Under the pieces are notes generated by a model. The model was not told the DNA's origin and ran no database searches. It saw nothing but the letters and a program-made list of their open reading frames with translations. Made by a program: the position numbers and the translations under genes. A stretch of DNA of 64,000 nt. Source: DATFDN01 sp963818725. GTDB lineage: Bacteria; Pseudomonadota; Alphaproteobacteria; Acetobacterales; Acetobacteraceae. Positions 35,318-44,609 of this stretch are shown piece by piece. Location of the stretch: positions 620,001-684,000 of the forward strand of contig CAWFTU010000014.1 in the NCBI GenBank assembly GCA_963818725.1. Direction: 5' to 3'. The stretch's first letter is position 1. Every line of letters begins with the position of its first letter.

Positions 35318-36541
35318 ATGAAGTTCGGCATCTTCTACGAGCTGCAATTGCCGAAGCCCTGGGGGCCGGATGACGAGCGGCAACTGTATCAGAACGCGCT
35401 GACCCAAGTGGAACTCGCCGACCGGCTGGGCTTCGACTACGCCTGGGAGGTGGAGCATCATTTCCTGGAGGAGTACTCCCACTCCCCCGCGCCCGAGGTG
35501 TTCCTGGCCGCGGCCAGCCAGCGCACGAAGAACATCCGGCTCGGCCACGGGATCATCCAACTCACCACCAACCACCCCGCCCGTGTGGCCGAGCGGGTGT
35601 CCTGTCTCGATCTTGTCAGCGACGGCCGGGTCGAGTTCGGCATCGGCGAGTCGGCCAGCGTCACGGAACTGGGCGGGTTCGGCCGTACGATGGAGGAGAA
35701 ACGCGCGGTCTGGGAGGATGGCGTGCGGTGCGTGATGCCGATGTTCACGCATGAGGGCTGGGAGTACAACGGTCCATACTTCAAGTTCCCGCTGCGCAAC
35801 GTGCTGCCCAAGCCGGTGCAGAAGCCGATGCCGCCCGTCTGGGTGGCGTGCTCGCAGCTTGAGACGATCGAGATGGCCGGGCGGCGCGGCATGGGCGCGC
35901 TGGGCTTCCAGTTCCTCAGCGCGGACGCGGCGCACGCCTGGGTACACGCCTACTACAACGCGCTCACCAAGCGGCTAGACAAGCTCGCGGATTATCCGAC
36001 CAACCCGAACATCGCCATCGTGACGTACTTCATGTGCGCCGATACCGATGAGGAGGCGCGCCGGCGCGCGGACGGCATCACCTTCTTCCAGTTTGCGCTA
36101 CGGTACTACAACGGCGCCGCGGGGCGGGAGCGGGCAAGACCTGGCACGATCAGCCTGTGGGATGAGTATACCAAATGGAAGCACCAGAACCCGGAGGCGC
36201 AGGCCCGCGCGGTCTCCGGCGGCCTGGTTGGATCGCCCGAGACGATCCGCCGCAAGCTGCGGAAGTTCGAGACCTCGAATATCGACTCGGTGATCCTGCT
36301 CAACCAGGCCGGGCGGAACATGCATGAGCACATCTGCGAAAGCCTGGAGCTGTTCGCGCGCGAGGTGATGCCGGAGTTCCATGCCAATATCCCGGCGCAT
36401 GAGGAATGGAAACGCAAGGTGCTAGCGGGCGAGATCGAGTTGGAGGAGATCGATACCCAGCCGTTCCGGGACCGCTTCGGGCCGAACTCGGTGCAGATCG
36501 CGCAGACGCATCACGCGGATACGATGGAGGTGGCGGAGTAG
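35318..36541 (+). CDS. LLM-class flavin/F420-dependent oxidoreductase (monooxygenase-like)
   Basis: A 407-aa protein, longer than the other three LLM proteins here. It starts MKFGIFYELQLPKPWGPDDE and has EVEHHFLEEYSHSPAPEVFLA, RLGHGIIQLTTNHPARVAER and VWVACSQLETIEMAGRRG. These are the blocks of bacterial-luciferase alpha-like monooxygenases (FMN-dependent) more than of F420 dehydrogenases, so it may be a true flavin monooxygenase. It lies after the NTF2-like gene and is followed by a dispersed palindrome and the convergent P450 gene. GAGAGTG precedes the ATG. Confidence 0.88.
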   Translation: MKFGIFYELQLPKPWGPDDERQLYQNALTQVELADRLGFDYAWEVEHHFLEEYSHSPAPEVFLAAASQRTKNIRLGHGIIQLTTNHPARVAERVSCLDLVSDGRVEFGIGESASVTELGGFGRTMEEKRAVWEDGVRCVMPMFTHEGWEYNGPYFKFPLRNVLPKPVQKPMPPVWVACSQLETIEMAGRRGMGALGFQFLSADAAHAWVHAYYNALTKRLDKLADYPTNPNIAIVTYFMCADTDEEARRRADGITFFQFALRYYNGAAGRERARPGTISLWDEYTKWKHQNPEAQARAVSGGLVGSPETIRRKLRKFETSNIDSVILLNQAGRNMHEHICESLELFAREVMPEFHANIPAHEEWKRKVLAGEIELEEIDTQPFRDRFGPNSVQIAQTHHADTMEVAE

Positions 36542-36554
36542 TCTCTCCTTCATT

Positions 36555-36638
36555 GTCATGGCCGCGCTTGTCGCGGGCATCCACGCCTTCGGGGGCGCGG
36601 GAAAGCCGTGGATGGCCGGAACAAGTCCGGCCATGACG
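36555..36638. repeat. Dispersed palindrome between convergent genes
   Basis: GTCATGGCCGCGCTTGTCGC at the left and GGAACAAGTCCGGCCATGAC at the right form an imperfect inverted repeat of about 35 bases per arm. Half-copies are seen at 6887-6910 and 22547-22574. It separates the convergent LLM and P450 genes and may act as a transcription stop. Confidence 0.65.
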
Positions 36639-36664
36639 AGAGCAAAAGCGAGGGGTCGAGGGCG

Positions 36665-37921
36665 CTACCCCGCGATCCGCACCGGCAGCGACGAGATCCC
36701 ACGGATAAAGTTGGAGTAGATCCGCCCCGGCTTGTCCATCACCTCGATCCGCAAATCCCGCTTCAGGATCTCCTCCCACAGGATCGTCAGCTGCACCTCG
36801 GCCAGGCGCGCGCCGACGCAGCGGTGGATGCCGTAGCCGAACGAGAGATGCTGGCGGGGCTTGGCACGGTCGATGATGAACGAGTCTGGCTGCTCGATCG
36901 CCGCCTCGTCGCGATTGCCGGAGATATACCACATCACGACCTTGTCGCCCTTGCGGATGCGCTTGCCGCCCACCTCCGTATCAGCGAGGGCGGTGCGCCG
37001 CATGTGGATAACGGGCGTCTGCCAGCGGATCGCCTCCTGCGCGAGGCTGGGGATCAGCGCCGGGTTCTCGCGCAGCTTGCGGAACTGGTCGGGATTTTGG
37101 CTCAGCGCCCACAACCCGCCGGATATCGAGTTGCGCGTCGTATCGTTGCCGCCGACGATCAGCAGCACGAGGTTGCCCAGGAACTCCATAGGCCGGCTGA
37201 GAAGGTCCTGCGTGCCCGGACCGTGCGCCATCATGGAGATCAAGTCCGGCCGCGGCTCCTGCTTGACACGCTCGTTCCAGAGCGCGGCCATCCTGTGCAG
37301 GCACTCGGTCAGCAGCTCCAGCCGCTTGTCGAAGGAGTCGACGATCCCGCCGGCGTGGATGTCCATCGTGGCGATGTCGGACCAGAACGTGAGCTTCCGC
37401 CGCTCCTCGAACGGGAAGTCGAACAGGGTCGCCAGCATCTGCGTCGTGGTCTCGATCGAGACCAAATCGACCCAGTCGAACACCTCGTTGCGCGGCAGCA
37501 AATCCAGGATGCGCGTGACCCGCTCCCGGATGCCGACCGTCATCTTCGCCATGTTGGTGGGGGTGAACGTGGGCGCGACCACGCGCCGCTGGTCGGTGTG
37601 CTTCGGCGGGTCCATGGAGATGAAGCTCGGCCGCCGGTGCTCCATCGGCGGGTCGATGATGGTGATGCCGCCGAGCATCGCCTCGGAGGAGAACTCCTGG
37701 TGCCGAGTCTCGATGTCCAGGATGTCGTTGTAGCAGGTGATCGACCAGAACGACCCGTACATCCCGCTCTCGCGCCAATGCACCGGCGCTTCATGCCGCA
37801 ATCGCGCGAAGTAGGGCTCCCAAATGTCGTCCTGATAGAGGCGGGGATCGCTGACGTCGATCTGATCGAGCGGGGTGGAGGCGGCGTCCTCCACCGGATC
37901 GAAATGGATCGGGGCGTTCAT
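36665..37921 (-). CDS. Cytochrome P450
   Basis: A 418-aa soluble P450. The heme-binding loop FGYGIHRCVGARLAE (Cys ligand) is near residue 355, the oxygen-activating I-helix segment GGNDTTRN near residue 250, and the K-helix ExxR lies in QEAIRWQTP. Length and sequence style fit bacterial class I P450s that need a ferredoxin and reductase; none is encoded nearby. It probably hydroxylates a hydrophobic substrate. The ATG at 37921 is chosen because AAGGAGA lies 9 bases upstream; the longer frame starts at a TTG. Confidence 0.93.
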   Translation of the reverse strand: MNAPIHFDPVEDAASTPLDQIDVSDPRLYQDDIWEPYFARLRHEAPVHWRESGMYGSFWSITCYNDILDIETRHQEFSSEAMLGGITIIDPPMEHRRPSFISMDPPKHTDQRRVVAPTFTPTNMAKMTVGIRERVTRILDLLPRNEVFDWVDLVSIETTTQMLATLFDFPFEERRKLTFWSDIATMDIHAGGIVDSFDKRLELLTECLHRMAALWNERVKQEPRPDLISMMAHGPGTQDLLSRPMEFLGNLVLLIVGGNDTTRNSISGGLWALSQNPDQFRKLRENPALIPSLAQEAIRWQTPVIHMRRTALADTEVGGKRIRKGDKVVMWYISGNRDEAAIEQPDSFIIDRAKPRQHLSFGYGIHRCVGARLAEVQLTILWEEILKRDLRIEVMDKPGRIYSNFIRGISSLPVRIAG

Positions 37922-38026
37922 GGCCGTTTTCTCCTTTGACAAACCGAAGCCTAGGTGAGCCCGGTGCCTCTTTCAAGAAAGGCCCTTTGACGGGCATGAT
38001 GCCGCCCCGACACGGGGAGGCACGGT

Positions 38027-39076
38027 ATGGACAACCCGCGATGGCAGCGCCGGCCGGATGGCTCGACCTGGGGTGACTGGGGGCCGGATGACGAGCGTGG
38101 GCGGCTGAACCTTTTAACCCCGGAGGCGGTGTTGCGGGGGGTGGCGGAGGTCAAAACCGGAAAGACCTTCTGCCTGTCGCTGCCGCTGGACTATCCCGGT
38201 GGAAACGTCGTGAACCCGCGCCGGAACCCCCCGGAGCTGCGCCCCACCCTGCGCAACGGCAAGCCCAACATGACCTACCCGCTGCGCTGCGACGACCCGA
38301 CAGCGACCGACGTGGTGTGCGACGACCAGGTGCTGCTGACGCTGCAATACTCGACGCAATGGGACAGCCTGGCGCATGTCGGGCAAATGTTCGACATCGA
38401 TGGCGACGGCAGGAGGGAGGACGTCTTCTACAACGGCTTTCGCGCCGGGGCGGACATCGTCGGGCCGGTCCTCTATGATGAGGCCGGCAACATGACGCCG
38501 AGCGGCCAGCCCCAAGGGGCACGGCGTCTCGGGGTGCAGAACATGGCCGAGGCCTGCATGCAGGGCCGCGGCGTCATGGTGGATCTGGAGGCGCATTTCG
38601 GCCGCTCCGGTCGGATTGTCGGCTACGAGGACTTGATGAGCGTGTTCGAGCGCGACGGGATCGCCATCGAGACAGGGGATTTCGTCCTGTTCCGCACCGG
38701 CTTCGCCGAAATGCTGCTGGAGATGAACAAGCAGCCCGACCGCCAGAAGCTGTTCGGAAGCGCCTGCGCGCTGGACGGGCGCGACCCCCGCCTTCTGCAA
38801 TGGGTCACTGACAGCGGCGCCGTCGCGCTGATCAGCGACAACTTCGCCGTCGAGGCAAGCCCCGCACGGCCCTGCATGGACGAGGCTTGCGCCACCTTGC
38901 CGTTGCACGCGCATTGCCTGTTCCGGCTGGGCTGCTACCTGGGGGAGATGTGGTATCTAACGGAGCTAGCTGACTGGCTGAGGGCGAACCGGCGCACGCG
39001 GTTCCTGCTCACCGCGCCGCCGCTGCGCCTGCCGGGCGCGGTTGGCTCCCCCGCCACTCCCATCGCCACGGTCTGA
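38027..39076 (+). CDS. Cyclase family protein (kynurenine-formamidase-like hydrolase)
   Basis: A 349-aa member of the cyclase/kynurenine formamidase family (PF04199 type). Family elements are WGPDDERGRLNLLTPEAV at the start, WDSLAHVGQMFD at about residues 122-133, GVMVDLEAHFG and the late DNFAVEASPA and LPLHAHCLFRLG segments. The usual HxGTHxD metal motif is altered to DSLAHVGQMFD; this form occurs in the large-size branch of the family. Family members are metal-dependent hydrolases of amides or lactones. It begins a three-gene run with 8- and 9-base gaps to the next two genes. Confidence 0.85.
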   Translation: MDNPRWQRRPDGSTWGDWGPDDERGRLNLLTPEAVLRGVAEVKTGKTFCLSLPLDYPGGNVVNPRRNPPELRPTLRNGKPNMTYPLRCDDPTATDVVCDDQVLLTLQYSTQWDSLAHVGQMFDIDGDGRREDVFYNGFRAGADIVGPVLYDEAGNMTPSGQPQGARRLGVQNMAEACMQGRGVMVDLEAHFGRSGRIVGYEDLMSVFERDGIAIETGDFVLFRTGFAEMLLEMNKQPDRQKLFGSACALDGRDPRLLQWVTDSGAVALISDNFAVEASPARPCMDEACATLPLHAHCLFRLGCYLGEMWYLTELADWLRANRRTRFLLTAPPLRLPGAVGSPATPIATV

Positions 39077-39084
39077 GGGACGCT

Positions 39085-39891
39085 ATGAGACTGCCGCTCG
39101 ACAACCGCTTCATCGCCTATGACCTGATCGGGCCCGAGGCAGGCCCGGTGGTCTGCTTCGTCCATTCGCTGGCCGCCGATGGCGGGATGTGGGCCGAGCA
39201 GGTGCCGCCCCTGCTGGCGCAAAACTATCGGGTGCTGCGCCTGGACATGCGGGGCCATGGCGGCAGCGATCCCGTGCCTGGCGACTACACCATGCGCGCC
39301 CTGGCCGGCGATGTGGCCCAGGGGCTGGAGGCGCTCGGCATCGCGCGGGTCCATTTCATCGGCCTGTCGATCGGCGGGATGATCGGCCAAGCCTTCGCCA
39401 TCGAGCACGGCGCCAAGCTGGCGTCCGCGATGTGGTGCGACACGCTGCCCGCCAGCCCCTCCGGCGCGCGCGACACCTGGCGCGAGCGGATGGCGGCGGT
39501 GGGCGAGGCGAACTCGCTCGCCCCGCTTGCCGATGCCACCGTCGAGCGCTGGTTGACCGACGCGTTCAAGACGCGCCGCCCGGCGCGCTGGCGGCAGATC
39601 CGCGACACCGTGCTGGGCACCACGCCCGCCGGCTATCTTGGAAGCTGCGCGGCAATCCTGAATTTCGACTTCACCGCCCAGCTTCCCTCGGTGCGCGTGC
39701 CGACCCTGGTGGTTTGCGGCGCCGAGGACGCCGGCACCCCGCCGGCGCAGAACCGCGGCATCGCTGCGCTGGTCCCGGGCGCGCGTTACGAGGAGATCGC
39801 GGCTGCCCGGCATTTTCCGAATGTCGAGCACCCGGACGTTTTCAACCGGATCATGCTGGACTGGCTCAAGGAGCAGCACGGCCGGGCCTAG
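39085..39891 (+). CDS. Alpha/beta hydrolase, 3-oxoadipate enol-lactonase-like
   Basis: A 268-aa alpha/beta hydrolase. The nucleophile elbow GLSIGGM (Ser at about residue 95), an acid in CGAEDAGTPP and the catalytic His in ARHFPNVEHPD form the triad. RLDMRGHGGSDPVPGDYTM resembles PcaD and related lactonases. It would hydrolyse a lactone or ester formed during ring-fission or acyl-chain catabolism. It lies between the cyclase-family gene and the SDR gene in an evident operon. Confidence 0.88.
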   Translation: MRLPLDNRFIAYDLIGPEAGPVVCFVHSLAADGGMWAEQVPPLLAQNYRVLRLDMRGHGGSDPVPGDYTMRALAGDVAQGLEALGIARVHFIGLSIGGMIGQAFAIEHGAKLASAMWCDTLPASPSGARDTWRERMAAVGEANSLAPLADATVERWLTDAFKTRRPARWRQIRDTVLGTTPAGYLGSCAAILNFDFTAQLPSVRVPTLVVCGAEDAGTPPAQNRGIAALVPGARYEEIAAARHFPNVEHPDVFNRIMLDWLKEQHGRA

Positions 39892-39900
39892 GAGGCTTTC

Positions 39901-40680
39901 ATGCGGCTAGCGGGCAAGGTCGGCATCGTCACCGCGGCGGCCTCGGGGATGGGGCGGGCCGGCGCGGTGCGCTTCGCCAAGGAGGGTGCCGCTGTCGCCG
40001 TGGTGGACATCGACGAGGCCGGCGCGCGCGCGGTTGTGGACGAGATCACTGGCAGCGGGGGCAAGGCCCTGGCGCTGTCGGGCGACCTGCGCCAGGACGG
40101 GTTCGCGCGGGAAATCGTGCGCGCGACGACCCGCGCCTTTGGCGGCCTCGACTTCGTCTGGAACCATGTGGGCCATCCGGGGCCGGCCTCCATCGAAGGT
40201 CTCGATTGGAAGGATTTCGAGCTGGCGATGGATCTCAATGTCCGCACCGTGCTCGTGACGACAGAGGCCGCTATCCCTGAGCTTCGGGCCCGCGGCGGCG
40301 GGGCGCTGCTTTACACGGCCTCCACCTCCGGCCTGGTGGGCTCTCAGTTCAGCCCCGTGTACAACATCGCCAAGTTCGGCATCGTGGGCCTGGTGCGCGG
40401 GCTGGCGAAGCGGTACGCGCGCGAGAACATCCGCGCCAACGCCGTCTGCCCCGGCCCCACGGACACGCCGATGCTGCGCGTCTTCGTCGCCCGGCCCGAC
40501 AGCCAGGTGCCGCCCGGCGAGACCCCGGAAAGCCTGGTCCAAAAGCGCGGTGACCAGGTGCCGATGGGCCGGTTCGCGCGCCCGGAGGAAGTTGCCAACG
40601 CCGCGCTGTTCTTGGTCTCGGACGAGGCCTCCTACATCACGGGCGTGGCGTTGCCTGTGGACGGCGGGGCGACGGCGTGA
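39901..40680 (+). CDS. Short-chain dehydrogenase/reductase
   Basis: A 259-aa classical SDR. The cofactor-binding TAAASGMGRAGAVRFAKEG (TGxxxGxG variant), an acidic residue in VVDIDEAG that favours NAD over NADP, the catalytic Ser in LLYTASTSG, and YNIAK (Tyr and Lys) are all present. The C-terminus has the SDR signature GVALPVDGG. It is the last gene of the cyclase-hydrolase-SDR run and likely oxidises a hydroxy intermediate to a ketone. Confidence 0.93.
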   Translation: MRLAGKVGIVTAAASGMGRAGAVRFAKEGAAVAVVDIDEAGARAVVDEITGSGGKALALSGDLRQDGFAREIVRATTRAFGGLDFVWNHVGHPGPASIEGLDWKDFELAMDLNVRTVLVTTEAAIPELRARGGGALLYTASTSGLVGSQFSPVYNIAKFGIVGLVRGLAKRYARENIRANAVCPGPTDTPMLRVFVARPDSQVPPGETPESLVQKRGDQVPMGRFARPEEVANAALFLVSDEASYITGVALPVDGGATA

Positions 40681-40692
40681 TTTCGCCTTGAC

Positions 40693-40726
40693 GCCTCCCC
40701 CGGCCCCCTCTCGCAAGGGCAGGCGG
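40693..40726. repeat. Dispersed GC-rich repeat, partial copy
   Basis: CCTCCCCCGGCCCCCTCTCG followed by CAAGGGCAGG matches one arm of the 4566-4657 family. It lies in the 170-base gap between the SDR gene and the convergent nth gene; the rest of this gap shows no gene. Confidence 0.5.
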
Positions 40727-40850
40727 ACTGGTCGGGCCTGGCCGATGCTCGCGATAGCCGCGCGCGTGCGGCGTGCCGGGGCAGCGTCTTGGACTCGTTT
40801 CAGCGAATACGGTCGCGCTGAGACAGCGCTTGGCGGTCTGATCGCAGAGA

Positions 40851-41600
40851 TCAACCAGGCACCTTCGGCCGCTGGCTCCAGACCCGGCCCACACCCACCT
40901 GCCGGCACGTGGAGAGCAGCGGGCAAGTCGGGCATCTCGGCCGCTGTCCGGTACAGACGTGTTTGCCGAAGGGTACCAGGCGCTCGTTGATCTCGATCCA
41001 GTATTGTTGCGGCAGTTTGCTGGCCAGAGCCGCCATGGTGCGCTCGGGCGTGGGCTCGGCGACGTAGCCCCAACGATTGGTGACCCGGTGGACGTGGATA
41101 TCCACGCAGATGGCAGGCTTATGGAAGCCGATCGCCAAGGTGAGCGCCGCCACCTTCGGACCGACGCCGCGGAAGGCGGTCAGCCCCTCCGGCGTGTCCG
41201 GGACCTTGCCGCCGTAGCGCTCCAGAATGGTGTGGGAGAGGGCGAGGATGTCGCGCGCCTTCGGCTCCGGGAAAGTGGCCCCGCGGAGCAGGGCGGCCAG
41301 TTCGGCTTCGCCCAGCGCCGCCATTGCCGCAGGAGTGCGGGCGTGGGCGAAGAGGCGGTGGCAGACGGGGATCGTGATCTCGTCCAGCGTGCGGGCGCTG
41401 ATCAGGCTGGCGACGAGCTGTTCGTAGGGGGTGTCGTAACCCTCGTCCCGGAGCTGGAACATCGCCGCCTTGGGCAGGTGGGCGCAGACTGCGCGCAGGC
41501 GACGGAAGACCTCGAGGATGTCGAAGGGCTCCTTGTTCCCGGCCGTGGTGTCCGGGGGCAAAGGGGCGGAGTGGTCAGGCAAACCGGACCTTCTCGTCAT
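40851..41600 (-). CDS. nth: Endonuclease III
   Basis: A DNA glycosylase/AP lyase of base-excision repair for oxidised pyrimidines, about 249 aa. The helix-hairpin-helix segment FRGVGPKVAALTLAIGF supplies the catalytic Lys, and ICVDIHVHRVTNRWG the catalytic Asp. The 4Fe-4S loop C-x6-C-x2-C-x5-C (CTGQRPRCPTCPLLSTC) is complete near the C-terminus. The N-terminus is about 30 residues longer than in E. coli. The ATG at 41600 was chosen; a farther upstream start would add unrelated sequence. A housekeeping gene set between catabolic ones. Confidence 0.93.
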   Translation of the reverse strand: MTRRSGLPDHSAPLPPDTTAGNKEPFDILEVFRRLRAVCAHLPKAAMFQLRDEGYDTPYEQLVASLISARTLDEITIPVCHRLFAHARTPAAMAALGEAELAALLRGATFPEPKARDILALSHTILERYGGKVPDTPEGLTAFRGVGPKVAALTLAIGFHKPAICVDIHVHRVTNRWGYVAEPTPERTMAALASKLPQQYWIEINERLVPFGKHVCTGQRPRCPTCPLLSTCRQVGVGRVWSQRPKVPG

Positions 41601-41998
41601 CGCCTGGGTGGTTCGCCAGTCAGCGCCACCTTCACGTGGCCGTAGGTGCGAACCAGCGTGCTGCTCGGGTAGTCCCAGCACTCGCCCCGCTGCACGTCAA
41701 CCCTCGGGCGGGCGCGCAGGAAGTCGCCATTCTCCCTGGTCGGCATGGCAAAGCTTGCATTCTCGATCAGAAACGAGAGCTTCCCACCGCTTCGCGTGCC
41801 CCTTGCAGCCGTCGCGCCGTTGGGTGGGGTTTGCCGGTAAGTCTTCACCTTGTGGGACGGGCGGCCGCTCCACCGGCTGAAGCCGAGGACCGCGCCCAGA
41901 GCGGGGTCGCCGCAGGCCGCTTTCCGCCTGCGATGTGAAGGTGCTTGCCAGAACGACGGGCCAGATTCTGGCACGAGTACGCCCTCGCTGATACGAGC
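41601..41998. other. Stretch with no clear gene
   Basis: About 400 bases between nth and the alcohol dehydrogenase. A minus-strand frame here reads TRSGGKLSFLIENASFAMP and RGECWDYPSSTLVRTYGHV and could be a real gene fragment, but it has no good start and matches nothing I recognise. Confidence 0.35.
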
Positions 41999-43075
41999 CT
42001 AGCGCGCCGGCTCGATCAGCACCTTGACCTCGTCGCCGGGGCTGGCGAGCGCCTCGAACGCGGCGGGCACTTCGGATAGCCCGACGCGTCGGCTGACAAG
42101 GGAGGCGGCGTCGATCCGGCCCTCGGCGATGTGGCGCAGCGTCCGCTCGAACTCCTCGGGCGAGTAGGCATAGCAGAAGCGGAAGTCGAGTTCCTTGGCG
42201 ATCGCGAGCCCGGGCTCGATGCGGTCCGTTTCCATGCACACGCCGACGACCAGGATTTGCGAGGCGACGGGCGCCTCGGCGATTAGGGCCTGCAACATGC
42301 CCGGCACGCCGACGCATTCGAAGATGATCGGGCGCCCACGCAGGGTTCCCTCCGCCATCGCCTGGTAGCGCTGCCCGGGCGTGCGGGGCACGCCGAACTG
42401 CTCCCACGCGCGATGCGGGGACTGGGCGGCGGGATCGATCTCCACATCGGCCCCGAGGTGCTCGGCCGTGCGGCGGCGGCCGGGGGCGAAGTCGGCGGCG
42501 ATCACCGGACCGAAGCCGCGCGCCTTCAGCGCCGCGATCACCGCCAGACCCACCGGACCGCAACCCACCACCAATGCGGCGCCGGCACCGGCGAGATCGG
42601 CCATCGCCACGGCATGCTCGCCCACTGCCAGCGGCTCGGTCAGGGCGGCGAGGTGCGCGGGAAGTCCGTTCGGCACTTCGAGCAGCAGCTTCTCGGTCAG
42701 CACCATCCGCTCGGCATAGCCGCCAGGGAAGCAGTTGGAGTAGCCGACGGTGTGCGCGCCCGTGCGGTCGAACACGCGCGGGACGGAGACGACGCGCGCG
42801 CCCGGCTTCAGCCGCTTCTCCGTCCCCGGCCCGTGGTCGAGGATCTCGGCGCAGAACTCGTGGCCGAACACGACGTCCTTGGACGGATCGAGGGCATTCT
42901 CGACACCAACGGCGCGGTACAGCCGCCCCACGACATCGGCATGATGCAGCGCGTGCAAGTCGGAGCCGCAGATGCCGCAGGCGAGGGTGCGCACGAGCAC
43001 CTGGCCTTGGTCGGGCGTCACGTCGGGAACGTCGTCGCAGACGATGCGCTTGTCGCGGGCGATGGCTGCTTTCAT
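41999..43075 (-). CDS. Zinc-type alcohol dehydrogenase family protein
   Basis: A 358-aa medium-chain dehydrogenase. The catalytic-zinc ligands lie in CGICGSDLH and GHEF, and the Rossmann loop in LVVGCGPVGLAVIAALK. The four-cysteine structural zinc lobe usual in alcohol dehydrogenases is missing; only the catalytic site is kept. The loop between GSDLH and GHEF is longer than usual. It may oxidise a secondary alcohol or sugar alcohol with NAD. The gene is minus strand, followed by nth. Confidence 0.85.
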   Translation of the reverse strand: MKAAIARDKRIVCDDVPDVTPDQGQVLVRTLACGICGSDLHALHHADVVGRLYRAVGVENALDPSKDVVFGHEFCAEILDHGPGTEKRLKPGARVVSVPRVFDRTGAHTVGYSNCFPGGYAERMVLTEKLLLEVPNGLPAHLAALTEPLAVGEHAVAMADLAGAGAALVVGCGPVGLAVIAALKARGFGPVIAADFAPGRRRTAEHLGADVEIDPAAQSPHRAWEQFGVPRTPGQRYQAMAEGTLRGRPIIFECVGVPGMLQALIAEAPVASQILVVGVCMETDRIEPGLAIAKELDFRFCYAYSPEEFERTLRHIAEGRIDAASLVSRRVGLSEVPAAFEALASPGDEVKVLIEPAR

Positions 43076-43235
43076 CGTACGTTGCCCCTCCGGTCATGTG
43101 AATTCGATATGTTTCCTGCGGCACACTTCGGCGAAGTCCCTGGCAATATCGAGACCCTCGTGGTCTCCCCTGACCTCGAGGTCGTGCGACCGCCAGGCCA
43201 TCTTCTTTAAGAAAGCCCCGCCACCACAGAAGCGG

Positions 43236-44609
43236 CTACCGCGCCATCTCCAGCAGCTCCGCCACCACCCGCTCCAAGTCGCGCAGCGTGTTGCACACCC
43301 GCACCATCTGGCAGTGCGGCGCGTAGCGGAACATGTCCGAATCGCCGGTGCCCCAGGACGTGCGGTACTCGGGATTGAGCCAGATCACGCGCTTGGACCG
43401 CTCGGCGATACGCTGCACGATGTCGGCGCGCGGCTCGGTGCGGTTGCCGCGCGCGTCGCCCAGGATGATGACCGTGGACTTGCGGTCCACGACGCTCATC
43501 CAGCCCTCCTCGAAGTCGCGCAGCGCGTTGCCGTAGTTGGACGATCCGAAGCCGATGACGCCCAGGATCTTCGCGATCGCGCCGTCGATCGCCTCGCTTT
43601 CCAGGATGTCGCTCACCTCGATCAGGCTGCCCGCGAAGGCGAAGCTGCGGATGTCCGACAACGCCTCGTTCAGCGCGTAGAGGAACATCAGCAGGAACTG
43701 CGCCATGGGCGCGACCGAGCCGGAGACGTCGCACAGTGCTATGATGCGGGGCTTCTCGATGCGGCGCTCCTTCCACACCGTCACCATCGGGACACCGCCC
43801 CAGCCCATGTTGCGCCGTATCGTGCGGCGCACGTCGAGCTGGCCGCGCAGCCGGCGCCTTCGGGGCTTGGCATATCGCGCGGCGAGCTTCTTGGCGATGG
43901 CGCGCACCAGCACCCGCATCCGGTCATAGTCGCGCCGGTCCAGATTGGAGAGGCGAGTCGATTTCAGCAGCTCCTCGCGGAACGCCTCGTTTTCTCCGCG
44001 CGCGAACAGCAGCAGGCTGCGTTCAACATAATCGCGCACCTGGTCGCGCAGCCTCTCCACGCCGCGCTCCAGGCGCCGGGCGCGACCAAGCCCCTCCCCT
44101 TCGCGGTGCAGCTCGGTGATCTCGCGCTCCACGGCGCGCAGGCCCATGCGGTCCAGCACGCGGCGCGCGTACAGGTTCTTCTGCGTGAAAAAGCGGATGT
44201 TCTGCACGCCGGCCGCCTCGCCCGCCTCCTCCATGGAGGCGGCGGGCCCGGCCTGGTCGTCCCCCAGCAGCATCCGCGCAAGCCTGCTGCCCTCCCCTTC
44301 TCCGCCTTGGCCGGGCATCGCCGCGCCAGGCTCCTGGTCGGGCATTCCCGGTTCGGCATCGCCCTCGAAAGCGGCAAGCTCCTCGCGCTTGAAATAGAGG
44401 TCGAAGCACGCGGCGAGCGCCGCCTTCTCCTCGGTGGTCTTGGCCAGCACGAGCCCTAGCGTGTCGCGCAGCACCGCACGGTCGGCGTAGCCGACCACCT
44501 CCACCGCGCGCACCGCATCGATGCTCTCGGCCGGGGAGATACGCACGCCGGCGCCGCGCGCCGCCTCGAAGAACCGGCGCATTGGTTCGGCGGGGGTGAG
44601 CACGCTCAC
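43236..44609 (-). CDS. VWA domain protein, CoxE-like
   Basis: A 457-aa protein with a von Willebrand factor A domain in its C-terminal half. The MIDAS motif is in IIALCDVSGSVAPMAQFLLMF (DxSxS) near residue 270, and IILGDARGNRTEP supplies the later Asp. The N-terminal half is helical and charged. CoxE-type VWA proteins work with MoxR AAA+ ATPases in cofactor insertion or activation of metalloenzymes, best known for CO dehydrogenase. The MoxR gene is directly upstream with a 4-base overlap. No dehydrogenase subunits are nearby, so the client is unknown. Confidence 0.87.
   Translation of the reverse strand: MSVLTPAEPMRRFFEAARGAGVRISPAESIDAVRAVEVVGYADRAVLRDTLGLVLAKTTEEKAALAACFDLYFKREELAAFEGDAEPGMPDQEPGAAMPGQGGEGEGSRLARMLLGDDQAGPAASMEEAGEAAGVQNIRFFTQKNLYARRVLDRMGLRAVEREITELHREGEGLGRARRLERGVERLRDQVRDYVERSLLLFARGENEAFREELLKSTRLSNLDRRDYDRMRVLVRAIAKKLAARYAKPRRRRLRGQLDVRRTIRRNMGWGGVPMVTVWKERRIEKPRIIALCDVSGSVAPMAQFLLMFLYALNEALSDIRSFAFAGSLIEVSDILESEAIDGAIAKILGVIGFGSSNYGNALRDFEEGWMSVVDRKSTVIILGDARGNRTEPRADIVQRIAERSKRVIWLNPEYRTSWGTGDSDMFRYAPHCQMVRVCNTLRDLERVVAELLEMAR

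Noticed and set aside
43109..43210. Possible 33-codon plus-strand gene before the VWA gene
   Set aside because: It is too short, has no ribosome-binding site, and no similarity that I can recognise.
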